Assembly (NCBI GenBank): GCA_020850355.1
Contig: JADZEX010000010.1
Span: forward strand, 1 to 64,000
Direction of reading: 5' to 3'
DNA: 64,000 nt
Source of the DNA: Fimbriimonadaceae bacterium
GTDB lineage: Bacteria; Armatimonadota; UBA10988
Below the pieces are notes generated by a model. It saw only the letters and a list, made by a program, of their open reading frames with translations. It did not search any database and was not told the DNA's origin. Both the position numbers and the translations under genes were made by a program. This document shows positions 54,267 to 62,147 of the stretch, in pieces. Numbering within the stretch: position 1 is the first letter of the stretch; the number at the start of each line of letters is the position of its first letter.

Positions 54267-55578
54267 CGACGAAGCCCTGGCGCTCTGCGAAGAGGTGCTG
54301 GCCCTGACCTCCGGCGACGCCGAGGTGACCTGCACCAGCGACACCGAGGCGTTGCTGCGGATCGCCAACAACGAGCCGATCCAGCACTCCGAGCACCTCG
54401 CGCTGCATCTCAAGCTGCGCCTGCGTGACGGCGCGCGGTATGGTGAGGCGGAAGTCGACAGCACCGACCCGACCGCGCTGGAGGGCCTCGTCGCCCGCGC
54501 CGCGCAGCAGATGCAGTGGCTGCCGCCAGACCAAGAACCCGTCGCCTCGGTCGGGCCGCAGGGCCTGCTGGCAGTCGAAGCCTGGCACCGCGACACCTCC
54601 GCCGCGGAGTTCGGCGCTGCCGAGCGGGCCGCCGCGGGCGAGGCCCTGGTAGCCGCGTCGGTGGCGGCGGGCTACGCCGCGGCCGGGGTGGTCACCAACT
54701 CCGAGGCAGTTGTGGCGAAGGCCACCAGCAACGGCTTCCGCGGGGCCTATCGCGCCACCGAGGCGCGCTACGACGTGACGGTGCAGACCGCCGACAGCAC
54801 CGGCTGGCGGGCCCGCTGGGCGCGCAGCCGCAGCGTGCTGGACGCCGCGGCCGTCGGCGCCGAGGCCGCCGCCACGGCCGCCGCGACGCGCCAACCGCAA
54901 CGCATCGAGCCGGGTGATTACCGGGTCGTCCTGGCCCCCGCGGCGGTGGCCGTGGCGCTGGGGTTCCTGTCCGGCGGGTTCAACGCCAAGGCGGTCGAAG
55001 AAGGCCGCTGCTGGCTGGCTGGCAAGGTCGGCCAGCAGGTCGCCGGCGACAACATCCACTTGCGCCAGGACATCTGCCACCCCGGTCTGCAGGGCATCCC
55101 ATTCGACGACGACGGGTATGCGTTGCGGCGGGTCGAGCTGCTGCAGGGCGGCGTCGCCAACCACCTGCTGTATGACCGCCGGACCGCCGCGCGGGCGGGG
55201 CAGGAGGCCACCGGCTACGCCGCCGGCGGCCTCGGCAGCTTCGGCGCGGGGCCCAGCGCGCTGGTCTTGGAGGGCGGCCAGGCCAGCCCTGACGACCTCC
55301 TGGCGGCCTGCGGCGACGGGCTCTACATCGCGCGGCTGTGGTACGCCAACTGGGTCGACCCGACGGCTTGCTCGATCACCGCGATGACCCGTGACGGCGT
55401 TTGGCGGATCCGTGACGGCAAGCTGGCCGAGCCGTTGACCAACGCGCGGATTGTCCAGAACCTGCTCGAGCTGTTCAGCGGCGTGGAAGCGCTGGGGGTC
55501 CCGGAAGTCTCCGCCGGGATCGTCGCGCCGGCCATCTGTGCCCGGTCGTTCGGCATCAACACCGCGACCTCGTTCTGA
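54256..55578 (+). CDS. TldE/PmbA-like protein of the TldD family
   Basis: A 440-residue PmbA_TldD family protein. In the TldD/TldE heterodimeric protease TldD carries the HExxxH zinc motif and TldE does not; no such motif is found here, so it is TldE-like. The C-terminal block (DGLYIARLWYANWVDPTACSI, then DGVWRIRDGKLAEPLTNARI) is characteristic. No TldD is encoded in the window. Start is 54256 or 54259 (two ATGs in a row); it overlaps the MazG-like gene, and the next gene begins 5 bp downstream. Confidence 0.85.
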   Translation: MMRNDEALALCEEVLALTSGDAEVTCTSDTEALLRIANNEPIQHSEHLALHLKLRLRDGARYGEAEVDSTDPTALEGLVARAAQQMQWLPPDQEPVASVGPQGLLAVEAWHRDTSAAEFGAAERAAAGEALVAASVAAGYAAAGVVTNSEAVVAKATSNGFRGAYRATEARYDVTVQTADSTGWRARWARSRSVLDAAAVGAEAAATAAATRQPQRIEPGDYRVVLAPAAVAVALGFLSGGFNAKAVEEGRCWLAGKVGQQVAGDNIHLRQDICHPGLQGIPFDDDGYALRRVELLQGGVANHLLYDRRTAARAGQEATGYAAGGLGSFGAGPSALVLEGGQASPDDLLAACGDGLYIARLWYANWVDPTACSITAMTRDGVWRIRDGKLAEPLTNARIVQNLLELFSGVEALGVPEVSAGIVAPAICARSFGINTATSF

Positions 55579-55583
55579 GAGCC

Positions 55584-56780
55584 ATGAGTCTGTTGCCCCC
55601 ACCTCGCGTGCTGCTGGTCGACCACCGCCTCAGCGGCTGGGCCTGGCTGCGCGTCGCGCTGCACGACCTCGGCGCCACGGTCACCGAGGCGGGTCACGGC
55701 GACCAGGCGCTGGACCTGGCGGCCTCCGAGTTGCCCGACGTGGTGATCGTCGGAGTGGCGATCAGCGGGCTCGACGGCTTCGAGGTGGTCCGCCGGCTGA
55801 GCGGCGAGCCGCACACCGCGCACCTGCCCGTGCTGATGGCGGCGGCCGGCGGCGCCGAGCCGTTGCCGTCGCTGGAGGCCGGGGCGCTGCGCCTGATCCA
55901 ACCGCCGGCACCACGCCGCGAGACCGCCGCGCTGCTGGCCAACGCGGTGCGGCTGAAGCGGGCGGCCGAGGCGGCCCGCGAGCGACTGCTGCAAGCGCAG
56001 CAGTGGACCGCCGACCGGGATCGGCTGGTGCGGCTGACGCTGGCCGATCTGCAGTCGCTGCACGCCGCGGCGCAGCGGGCGGCGACCGCCCTGGTCGGCG
56101 AGATTCCGGCGGGTGGCGACGTTGGCCGTTACGCCCGCGCGATTGCCGCCGAGGTCCAGGGCGCCGACCAGGTGACGAGCACGCTGCTGCTGATCCGGCG
56201 GTTGGAGGAGGGCGACTGGACCTTCCAGCCCCGGGAGCTCGAGTTCGGCGAGCTGGTCGCCGCGGCTTTGGCCGGCTGGCGCGGGCCAGCGGTCGACGCC
56301 AGCCTGGCCCCGCACCTGCGCCTGGTGGCCGACCGCGAGCTGCTGCTGGCAGCGCTCCGGGCCTTGCTCCGCTACGGCGGCGACCGGCTCGAGGCCGATG
56401 GCCGGCTGGGGCTGACCGCCGCCGCGCCGCCGGGTGGGGGAGTCCACCTGGAACTCCGCGCCACCGGCGCCTGGCGGGCCGAGACGCTGGACCTGGACGC
56501 GATGCAGAGCGTGCTGCAACTGACCCTGGCGAGTCTGGTCGCCGCGGCCCACGGTGGGCAGTTGCACGGCAGCGGTGCGGCGGCGCCGACCTTAACCTGG
56601 AGCCTGCCGCCGGAGCCCTCGCCCAGCGCCACCTGGCCACCGCAGGTCAGTAGGGCCGCACCAGCGGCGGGAGGGTCAGCAGCAACAGCAACAACTGCAG
56701 CGGCTGCCACAGCAGCGGCCAGACGCGGTCTGCCCGCCCCTGCCAGCCCGCCGCGGCTGCCACCGCCAAGGTCGGGTTGA
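55584..56780 (+). CDS. Degenerate receiver and kinase-like protein
   Basis: A 398-residue protein. Residues 1-125 form a receiver fold, but the phosphoacceptor Asp is Gly57 (VVIVGVAISGLDG) and the Lys of the KP loop is Gln (LIQPP), so it should not be phosphorylated. Residues about 130-350 look like a DHp coiled coil without His plus an ATPase-like domain: an N-box relic (ELLLAALRALLRYGG, Asn missing) and a G2-like AAHGGQLHGSG. The result is a pseudo-kinase. Residues 354-398 are Ala/Pro rich, use A/T-ending codons and are antisense to the end of the next gene, so the true protein may end near 354. Co-transcribed with the TldE-like gene (5 bp gap). Confidence 0.65.
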   Translation: MSLLPPPRVLLVDHRLSGWAWLRVALHDLGATVTEAGHGDQALDLAASELPDVVIVGVAISGLDGFEVVRRLSGEPHTAHLPVLMAAAGGAEPLPSLEAGALRLIQPPAPRRETAALLANAVRLKRAAEAARERLLQAQQWTADRDRLVRLTLADLQSLHAAAQRAATALVGEIPAGGDVGRYARAIAAEVQGADQVTSTLLLIRRLEEGDWTFQPRELEFGELVAAALAGWRGPAVDASLAPHLRLVADRELLLAALRALLRYGGDRLEADGRLGLTAAAPPGGGVHLELRATGAWRAETLDLDAMQSVLQLTLASLVAAAHGGQLHGSGAAAPTLTWSLPPEPSPSATWPPQVSRAAPAAGGSAATATTAAAATAAARRGLPAPASPPRLPPPRSG

Positions 56781-58146
56781 GGAACAGCCAGAGCCGCTCG
56801 GTCTCACCCTTGACCATGCCGCTGGCGTTCAGCAACAACAGCACCCCCAGGCCGGCCAACCCCAGCGCCGCGGCGCTGCCGCGCAGCTCGCGCCGGGCCA
56901 CCGCCTCGACCGCCGCCCAGACCAGCGGCAGCCCGGCCAGGGCGGCGTAGTCGACCAGGTTGAGCAGCAACCAGGGCAGGTAGTGCCGGTGCCCGATGCC
57001 GCCGCCGCCCTCGCGGTGGGCGGTCAGGCAGTGCGCATAGACCGCCGCCGTTTGCAGACCCAGCAGCGTCACCAGCAGCAGCACCGCGCCGCCGCCCAGC
57101 AGCAGACCGGCCAGCAGTCGCCAGCCGAGCCGGGCCGGGGGCCGGGCGGCCAACAGGTAGGCAACCCCCAGCACGGTCGAGGCCGCCGCCCCGACCGAGA
57201 CCAAGAGCGCCCCGCCCAGCGCCGCCCCGGCCAGCACCGCGGGCCAGACGGCCTGCCGGCGAAGGGCGACCTGCAGGCCGACCAAGGCCCAGGCGGTCAG
57301 CGTCATCAGCAGGCCGTCCTGGGCGAGGTAGTAGAACGCCACATTGGGCGCGGTCGCCAGGAGCGCTGCGGCCAACAGCCCGGTCCGGCGACTGCCGTCG
57401 GCGGCACCCAGCAGGTAGCACGGCACGACCGCCCCGGCGCCAAGGGCGGCGATCCAGCAGACCGCCAGCAGCGTCAGCGGCAAGTCACCGACACCCAGCT
57501 CGCGCGGCACATTGGGCGGTTCGCGAATCTCCCGCCAGGCGGCCAGCGTTTGGCCCGCCGTCGCCCACTCGGTGACCGCCAGGCCGGCCAGCTCCAACCA
57601 CGGCAGGTGCGCCGCCAGGCGCAGCGGCACCCAGTAGACCAGCACCGCGCCAGGCGGGTGGGTCGCCAGCTTCATCGTATCGGCGCGCTGCCGCTCGTGG
57701 TAGCGCGCCAGCCAGGGCCGCAGCGGGCCGAGCTGGCGGGCCTCCCAGAAGTAGCCGTTGCTGAGATTGCTCCACGTGGCGGCGACGGTGTTGACCAACC
57801 AACGCTGCCGCCCGAGGCCGGCCTCGCAGGTCAGTTGGAGCCCCCAACTGAGCAGCCAGAGCAGCAGCACCCCGGCGGCGGCGCCGCGCCGGCTGGGCTC
57901 CCCGGCGCGCAGCAACCAGGCCAGCAGCAAGGCCGTCAGCAGCAGCAGCGCCGCGGCCGGCAGGGCGGCGGTCAGCGCAAAGGGGTGCAGCGTCTGCGGC
58001 CCCAGGTACCAGCCCTGCCCGGCCGCCAGGTCAAGCCGCGGGCCGAGCAGCAGGGCGGTCAGCAGCAACACCGCCAGCGCCACGCCCAGAAAGCGTCCGC
58101 CGAAGGTCGCGCGACCGGTGCTAGTAGATGCCCTCAAGCTGGTCAA
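56647..58146 (-). CDS. GT-C fold membrane protein, putative glycosyltransferase
   Basis: A 499-residue protein with about twelve membrane helices. Pattern of a GT-C glycosyltransferase: an early soluble loop after the first helix with the HPPG motif (KLATHPPGAVLVYW) and later GETERLWLFLNP. Such enzymes transfer sugars from polyprenyl-phosphate donors on the outer membrane face. The substrate is not predictable. The only in-frame starts are TTG (58146 or 58137), inside the end of the upstream gene, and no ribosome binding site supports either, so the N-terminus is uncertain. Overlaps the convergent gene by 134 bp. Confidence 0.7.
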   Translation of the reverse strand: MTSLRASTSTGRATFGGRFLGVALAVLLLTALLLGPRLDLAAGQGWYLGPQTLHPFALTAALPAAALLLLTALLLAWLLRAGEPSRRGAAAGVLLLWLLSWGLQLTCEAGLGRQRWLVNTVAATWSNLSNGYFWEARQLGPLRPWLARYHERQRADTMKLATHPPGAVLVYWVPLRLAAHLPWLELAGLAVTEWATAGQTLAAWREIREPPNVPRELGVGDLPLTLLAVCWIAALGAGAVVPCYLLGAADGSRRTGLLAAALLATAPNVAFYYLAQDGLLMTLTAWALVGLQVALRRQAVWPAVLAGAALGGALLVSVGAAASTVLGVAYLLAARPPARLGWRLLAGLLLGGGAVLLLVTLLGLQTAAVYAHCLTAHREGGGGIGHRHYLPWLLLNLVDYAALAGLPLVWAAVEAVARRELRGSAAALGLAGLGVLLLLNASGMVKGETERLWLFLNPTLAVAAAAGWQGRADRVWPLLWQPLQLLLLLLTLPPLVRPY

Positions 58147-60460
58147 GGTAAATGGTGCCCGCGCTCTGAACCTCGGGCCGGTGCTGCACGAGGTAGATCG
58201 ACTCCCAAGTCAGCGGCCCCTTCACGCCGGGCGGGATCACCGCGGTGCAGCGCCGCCACTGGTGATCCCAGTTGACGAACTCGGCGAAGTCGACCTGGTA
58301 CTTGGTGCCGGTCTTGTCGCGGAACTGGCCTCGCAACCAGTGTCCCTTGCCGTCGCCGAAAACATACACCGAAACGGCCTTCGGGAATCCGATCACCGTT
58401 TCGTAGAGCGCGTAGACCGCCCGCGTCTCGGTGATCGTGGTGAAGTCATAGTCGAACTTCAGGCAGCAGTTGCCCTGCAGCTTGAGGTTGGTCTTGACGA
58501 CCGCCACGCTGCCGACGACGCTGGTGGGGTAGACCTTGGCCGTCCAGTGGGCCGGGTTCTCGAAACCGTCGATGCCGCGCCGTTCGCCATCGGGCACCTG
58601 CGGCGCCTCGCGCGCCTGACCGGCCCCGGGGGCCGCCGTGGCGCTGTCGTCCGGGGTCTTCGGCGGCCGCGGCGCGGTCGGTTGGCTGGCCCCGCCGGCC
58701 GGCGCGACCGGGGACTTCGGCGGCTGCGGCGTCGTCGCAGTCGCCGTCGGCGGCTTGCTGGGGGCCGGGCCTGGGGTCAGGCCGGTCGGCTGCGGCACCG
58801 GCTCTTCGGTGCCGTCGGGTCGCAGGACCACCGTCCGGGACGGCTCGCCGCCGGGCGCCGGCGGGGTGGGCGTGACCGGATCGGTGTCCTTGACGGCCGG
58901 CCCGATCCGCACCACGACCGCCGCCACCAGGTTGCCCTGCCGGACCAGGATGCGGCCCTGGCCCATCTTGGCCGCGGTGAAGCGACCGCCCTCGACCGTG
59001 CCCAACGCCGCCGGGTCGACCTCGAAGGTGACCTGGTCGGGTGTCACCGCCACCGCGGTGCCGGCGGCGCTCTCGGCGCCGAGGGCCAGCAGGCTGCTGG
59101 TGCCGACGGTGGTCAGCAGCGGGTCGGGCCCGAGGTGCAGCTTGGCGGCGACGCCGCTGCCGGCCGGCGGGGTCACCGCGGTGGTCGGCTCGACGATGGT
59201 CGGCGTCAGGTCGGGCGCCGGGATGCCCGGTTGGGTCGTCTCCGGACGCAGCGGCGGGGCCGCGCCGCCGCCCGAGACGGTCGGTCCGGGCAGCGGACGA
59301 TCACTCAGCCGGCCGCTGGTGAACAGCAGCAAAGCGTTGCCGAGCCCGCGCGGCAGGCCGTCGCTGGGCTGGTTGATCACCCGGTCGCGGGCGTACATGG
59401 TGGTGGCCCCGCCGCCATCCAGCAGCATCGCCTGACTGCAGCTCAGCTCGACCAGCAGCTTGGCCAGCTCGTCGACATTGCAGCCGACCGAATGCTCGAC
59501 ATTGCGCCCGTCGACGGCGACCAGGAAGAGGTACTTCTCGTTGTAGCCGACGGCCGACCGGGGTTGCCGGCCGGTGGCGCGGGCGATCGCCAGCTTCTCC
59601 TGCTCGGCTTCCACCGAGACCTCGCCGTCGCGCACCAGGCGCGGCCCGGAGCCCACGGCCGAGGCGACCCGCCCAACATCGGGCACCAGCTCAAAGCTGA
59701 AGCTGACCGTCTCGCCGATCTTGCGGCCCTGCAGCCAGCTCGCCGCCGGGCCGCTGCCGGCCAGCACCACGCCGTCGGGCGGAATCTCGATGTTGACCTG
59801 GCCGTCCACCAGCGCCCGCACGGTGCCCTGGTAGTTCTGTCCGGCGAGCAGTCGGCCGCCGTCGGGGAAGCAGCCTGAGAGTACCAACTGCTGCCCGGCG
59901 TCGACCACGCGGGTGGCGGGGTTGAAGCGCGGGGTGTAACACACAATCTCGCCGGGCAGCCGCCGCCGGTTGAGACCGGCCAGCCGCTGCGCCTTGCCGT
60001 CGCTGCCGCCGACCTTGCCGCGGAGCCCGAGCAGCTCGATCCGCGGCTTGCCCTCGGGGCTCAGCACCAGCGCCGAGCGGGGCGTCGGCCAGGGATCGCA
60101 GAGCAGCTCACCGTCGGCCACCAGCAGCCCGATCGGGGTGCCCTGATAGGGATCGCTGCGGGTCATCGTGACGCCGCCGTTGAGGGCGCCGGCCACCGTG
60201 CGACCCTCGCTGTAGCGCTGCACCAGGTCGCCGAGGGGTTCGGTGTCGAGCACCCGCTGGCCGGCCATCACGACCGCCGGCGTCAGCGACCGCTCGGCGA
60301 GATCGGCCTTCAGGACATGCGCCACGACGGGTCCAGGGCGTTGCAGCCGGAGGTACGTCAGGCCCGGCGCCACCGGCACCTCGGTCCGTTCGTTCTGTCC
60401 CACCGCGGCGCTGGCCGCCAGCAGCAGGATCCCGACGAGAGGTTGGCCAATGCGCTTCAC
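58121..60460 (-). CDS. Secreted phosphodiester glycosidase (NAGPA/DUF2233) domain protein
   Basis: A 779-residue protein. Signal peptide (MKRIGQPLVGILLLAASAAVGQ), an NAGPA domain ending in the signature QAMLLDGGGATTMYA at about 340, an Ig-like segment (about 430-520, VAAKLHLGPDPLLTT), a long Pro/Thr-rich linker (about 525-625) and a C-terminal beta-sandwich of CBM type (GFENPAHWTAKV to TIYLDQLEGIY). NAGPA removes N-acetylglucosamine from phosphodiesters in animals; bacterial members act on exopolysaccharides or cell-wall glycans. The strongest promoter in this part of the window lies directly upstream, within a hairpin. Confidence 0.85.
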   Translation of the reverse strand: MKRIGQPLVGILLLAASAAVGQNERTEVPVAPGLTYLRLQRPGPVVAHVLKADLAERSLTPAVVMAGQRVLDTEPLGDLVQRYSEGRTVAGALNGGVTMTRSDPYQGTPIGLLVADGELLCDPWPTPRSALVLSPEGKPRIELLGLRGKVGGSDGKAQRLAGLNRRRLPGEIVCYTPRFNPATRVVDAGQQLVLSGCFPDGGRLLAGQNYQGTVRALVDGQVNIEIPPDGVVLAGSGPAASWLQGRKIGETVSFSFELVPDVGRVASAVGSGPRLVRDGEVSVEAEQEKLAIARATGRQPRSAVGYNEKYLFLVAVDGRNVEHSVGCNVDELAKLLVELSCSQAMLLDGGGATTMYARDRVINQPSDGLPRGLGNALLLFTSGRLSDRPLPGPTVSGGGAAPPLRPETTQPGIPAPDLTPTIVEPTTAVTPPAGSGVAAKLHLGPDPLLTTVGTSSLLALGAESAAGTAVAVTPDQVTFEVDPAALGTVEGGRFTAAKMGQGRILVRQGNLVAAVVVRIGPAVKDTDPVTPTPPAPGGEPSRTVVLRPDGTEEPVPQPTGLTPGPAPSKPPTATATTPQPPKSPVAPAGGASQPTAPRPPKTPDDSATAAPGAGQAREAPQVPDGERRGIDGFENPAHWTAKVYPTSVVGSVAVVKTNLKLQGNCCLKFDYDFTTITETRAVYALYETVIGFPKAVSVYVFGDGKGHWLRGQFRDKTGTKYQVDFAEFVNWDHQWRRCTAVIPPGVKGPLTWESIYLVQHRPEVQSAGTIYLDQLEGIY

Positions 60461-60493
60461 CAGCGGCTCCTTGCGGGTCGTTTGAACCGTTCG

Positions 60494-60522
60494 ATTATGC
60501 CCGCCGCGGCGCCGCCTGTCAA
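60494..60522 (-). promoter_or_regulatory. Promoter of the NAGPA-domain gene
   Basis: On the minus strand TTGACA (60517-60522) and CATAAT (60494-60499) at exactly 17 bp. The -35 hexamer forms part of the loop and arm of the terminator of the upstream gene. Confidence 0.75.
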
Positions 60523-60534
60523 CGCAGGCGGCGC
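60509..60534 (-). terminator. Terminator of the RbsA-type gene overlapping the next promoter
   Basis: Perfect 10 bp stem GCGCCGCCTG/CAGGCGGCGC with a TCAACG loop, five bases after the stop at 60539 on the minus strand. The loop carries part of the -35 of the downstream gene. Confidence 0.75.
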
Positions 60535-60538
60535 GCCC

Positions 60539-62053
60539 TCAGACCGCCACCGCCGCGGCGCCGGTCGCCAGGTGCATCACCGCCTCGGGGGTCGCCGCGG
60601 CGCGGGGCAGTTCGCCAGCGATCCGACCCTCGTGCATCACCAGCACGCGGTCGGCCATCCCGAGGACTTCCTCCAGCTCGCTGGAGATCATCAGGATGGC
60701 TACCCCCCGCGCGGCCAGATCGTTCATCAGTTCGTAGATCTCGGCCTTCGCCCCAACATCGATCCCGCGGGTCGGCTCGTCGAAGATCAGCACCTGGGCG
60801 TCGGTGAACAGCCACTTCGCCAGGACCACCTTCTGTTGGTTGCCACCGCTGAGGTTGCGAACGGTCTGCTCGACGCTGGGGGTGCGGATGTCCAGACTCG
60901 CCACGAAGGACTCCGCGACGCGGCGCTCCTGGGCGAACTGAATGAACCCGCCCCGGCTGACTGCGCCGAGGTTGGCGAGGGTGTTGTTCTCGCGCACTGC
61001 CATCTGCAGCACCAGACCCTGCGCCTTGCGGTCCTCGGTGACCAGGCCGACCCCGGCCCGCACGGCATCGGTGGGGTGCCGCGGCCGCAGCGGCCGGCCG
61101 GCGATGCTGAGGCTGCCGCCGTCGATCGGGTCGGCCCCGAAGATCGCCCGGGCGACCTCGGTGCGGCCCGCGCCGACCAGCCCGGCCAGCGCCACGACCT
61201 CGCCCCGGCGGACCTCGAAGGTGATGTCGTGGAGCACGCCGCGACGGCTCAGACCGCGCACCGCCAGGGCCACTTCGCCGGGCTGCGAGGCGCGGACGGG
61301 GAACTGCTGAGTCAGCGGGCGGCCGACCATCCGCCGGATGATCTCGGCCCGGTCGAGCGCCCCGCGCGGGTCGGTTGAAACCCACTTGCCGTCGCGCAGG
61401 ACGGTCACCCGGTCGGCCAGGGTTTCGACCTCGTCGAGACGATGGCTGATGTAGATGATTCCCACACCCTGCGCCTTGAGCGCCGCAATCAGCGCGAACA
61501 ACCGCTCGATCTCGTGCTCCGTGAGCGCGGCGGTCGGTTCGTCCATGGCGATCACGCGGGCTTCGACCGAGACTGCCTTGGCGATCTCGACCATCTGCTG
61601 CTGCGCCACGCTGAGCGTCTCGACCAGCGCCGCCGCGTCGACCTGGGCGTCGAGCCGCTGCAACAGCTCGATGGCCCGGCGCCGCATCTCGCGCCAACGG
61701 ATCAGGCCGAGCGCCGTGGTCGGCTCGCGACCCAGGAAGATGTTCTCCTCGACGCTCATCGAGGGCACCAGGCAGAACTCCTGGTAGATGATGCTAAGCC
61801 CGGCGCGGATGCCCTCGAGGGGGCTCGCCAACTGCAGCGGCTGCCCGTCCAGCAGCACCTCGCCCTGGTCGGCCTGCTCGGCGCCGGCCAGGATCTTCAT
61901 GAGGGTCGACTTGCCGGCGCCATTCTCGCCGATCAGCGCATGCACCTCACCGGCGCAGAGGTCGAAGTCGACGCCGTCGAGGGCCAGCACGCCGGGGTAT
62001 TGCTTCCGGATGCCGCGCATCTGCAGCAGAGTTGGGGCCGCAATCTCGCTCAT
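60539..62053 (-). CDS. Sugar ABC transporter ATPase with two ATPase domains (RbsA/MglA type)
   Basis: A 504-residue double-domain ATPase. First domain: Walker A GENGAGKST, signature-like LSVAQQQ, Walker B VIAMDEPTAAL. Second: degenerate Walker A GLVGAGRTE, signature LSGGNQQK, Walker B VLIFDEPTRGID, the usual pattern of RbsA/MglA/XylG. It should energise uptake of a monosaccharide, but no permease or binding protein is encoded in the window. Divergent from the fucose-isomerase-like gene (94 bp gap). Confidence 0.93.
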   Translation of the reverse strand: MSEIAAPTLLQMRGIRKQYPGVLALDGVDFDLCAGEVHALIGENGAGKSTLMKILAGAEQADQGEVLLDGQPLQLASPLEGIRAGLSIIYQEFCLVPSMSVEENIFLGREPTTALGLIRWREMRRRAIELLQRLDAQVDAAALVETLSVAQQQMVEIAKAVSVEARVIAMDEPTAALTEHEIERLFALIAALKAQGVGIIYISHRLDEVETLADRVTVLRDGKWVSTDPRGALDRAEIIRRMVGRPLTQQFPVRASQPGEVALAVRGLSRRGVLHDITFEVRRGEVVALAGLVGAGRTEVARAIFGADPIDGGSLSIAGRPLRPRHPTDAVRAGVGLVTEDRKAQGLVLQMAVRENNTLANLGAVSRGGFIQFAQERRVAESFVASLDIRTPSVEQTVRNLSGGNQQKVVLAKWLFTDAQVLIFDEPTRGIDVGAKAEIYELMNDLAARGVAILMISSELEEVLGMADRVLVMHEGRIAGELPRAAATPEAVMHLATGAAAVAV

Positions 62054-62102
62054 CGGGGTTTCCGGTCGACCTATTCGCCAGCGCGGGTCGTCCTCCTGCC
62101 GG

Positions 62103-62131
62103 TTGACAGCGGGCCCGCCGCGAGGCATTCT
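62103..62131 (+). promoter_or_regulatory. Possible promoter of the fucose-isomerase-like gene
   Basis: TTGACA (62103-62108) is followed at 17 bp by CATTCT (62126-62131), a poor -10 (three of six consensus bases). The perfect -35 makes the site worth noting. Confidence 0.4.
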
Positions 62132-62147
62132 GCGGGCGGAGTCGCCG

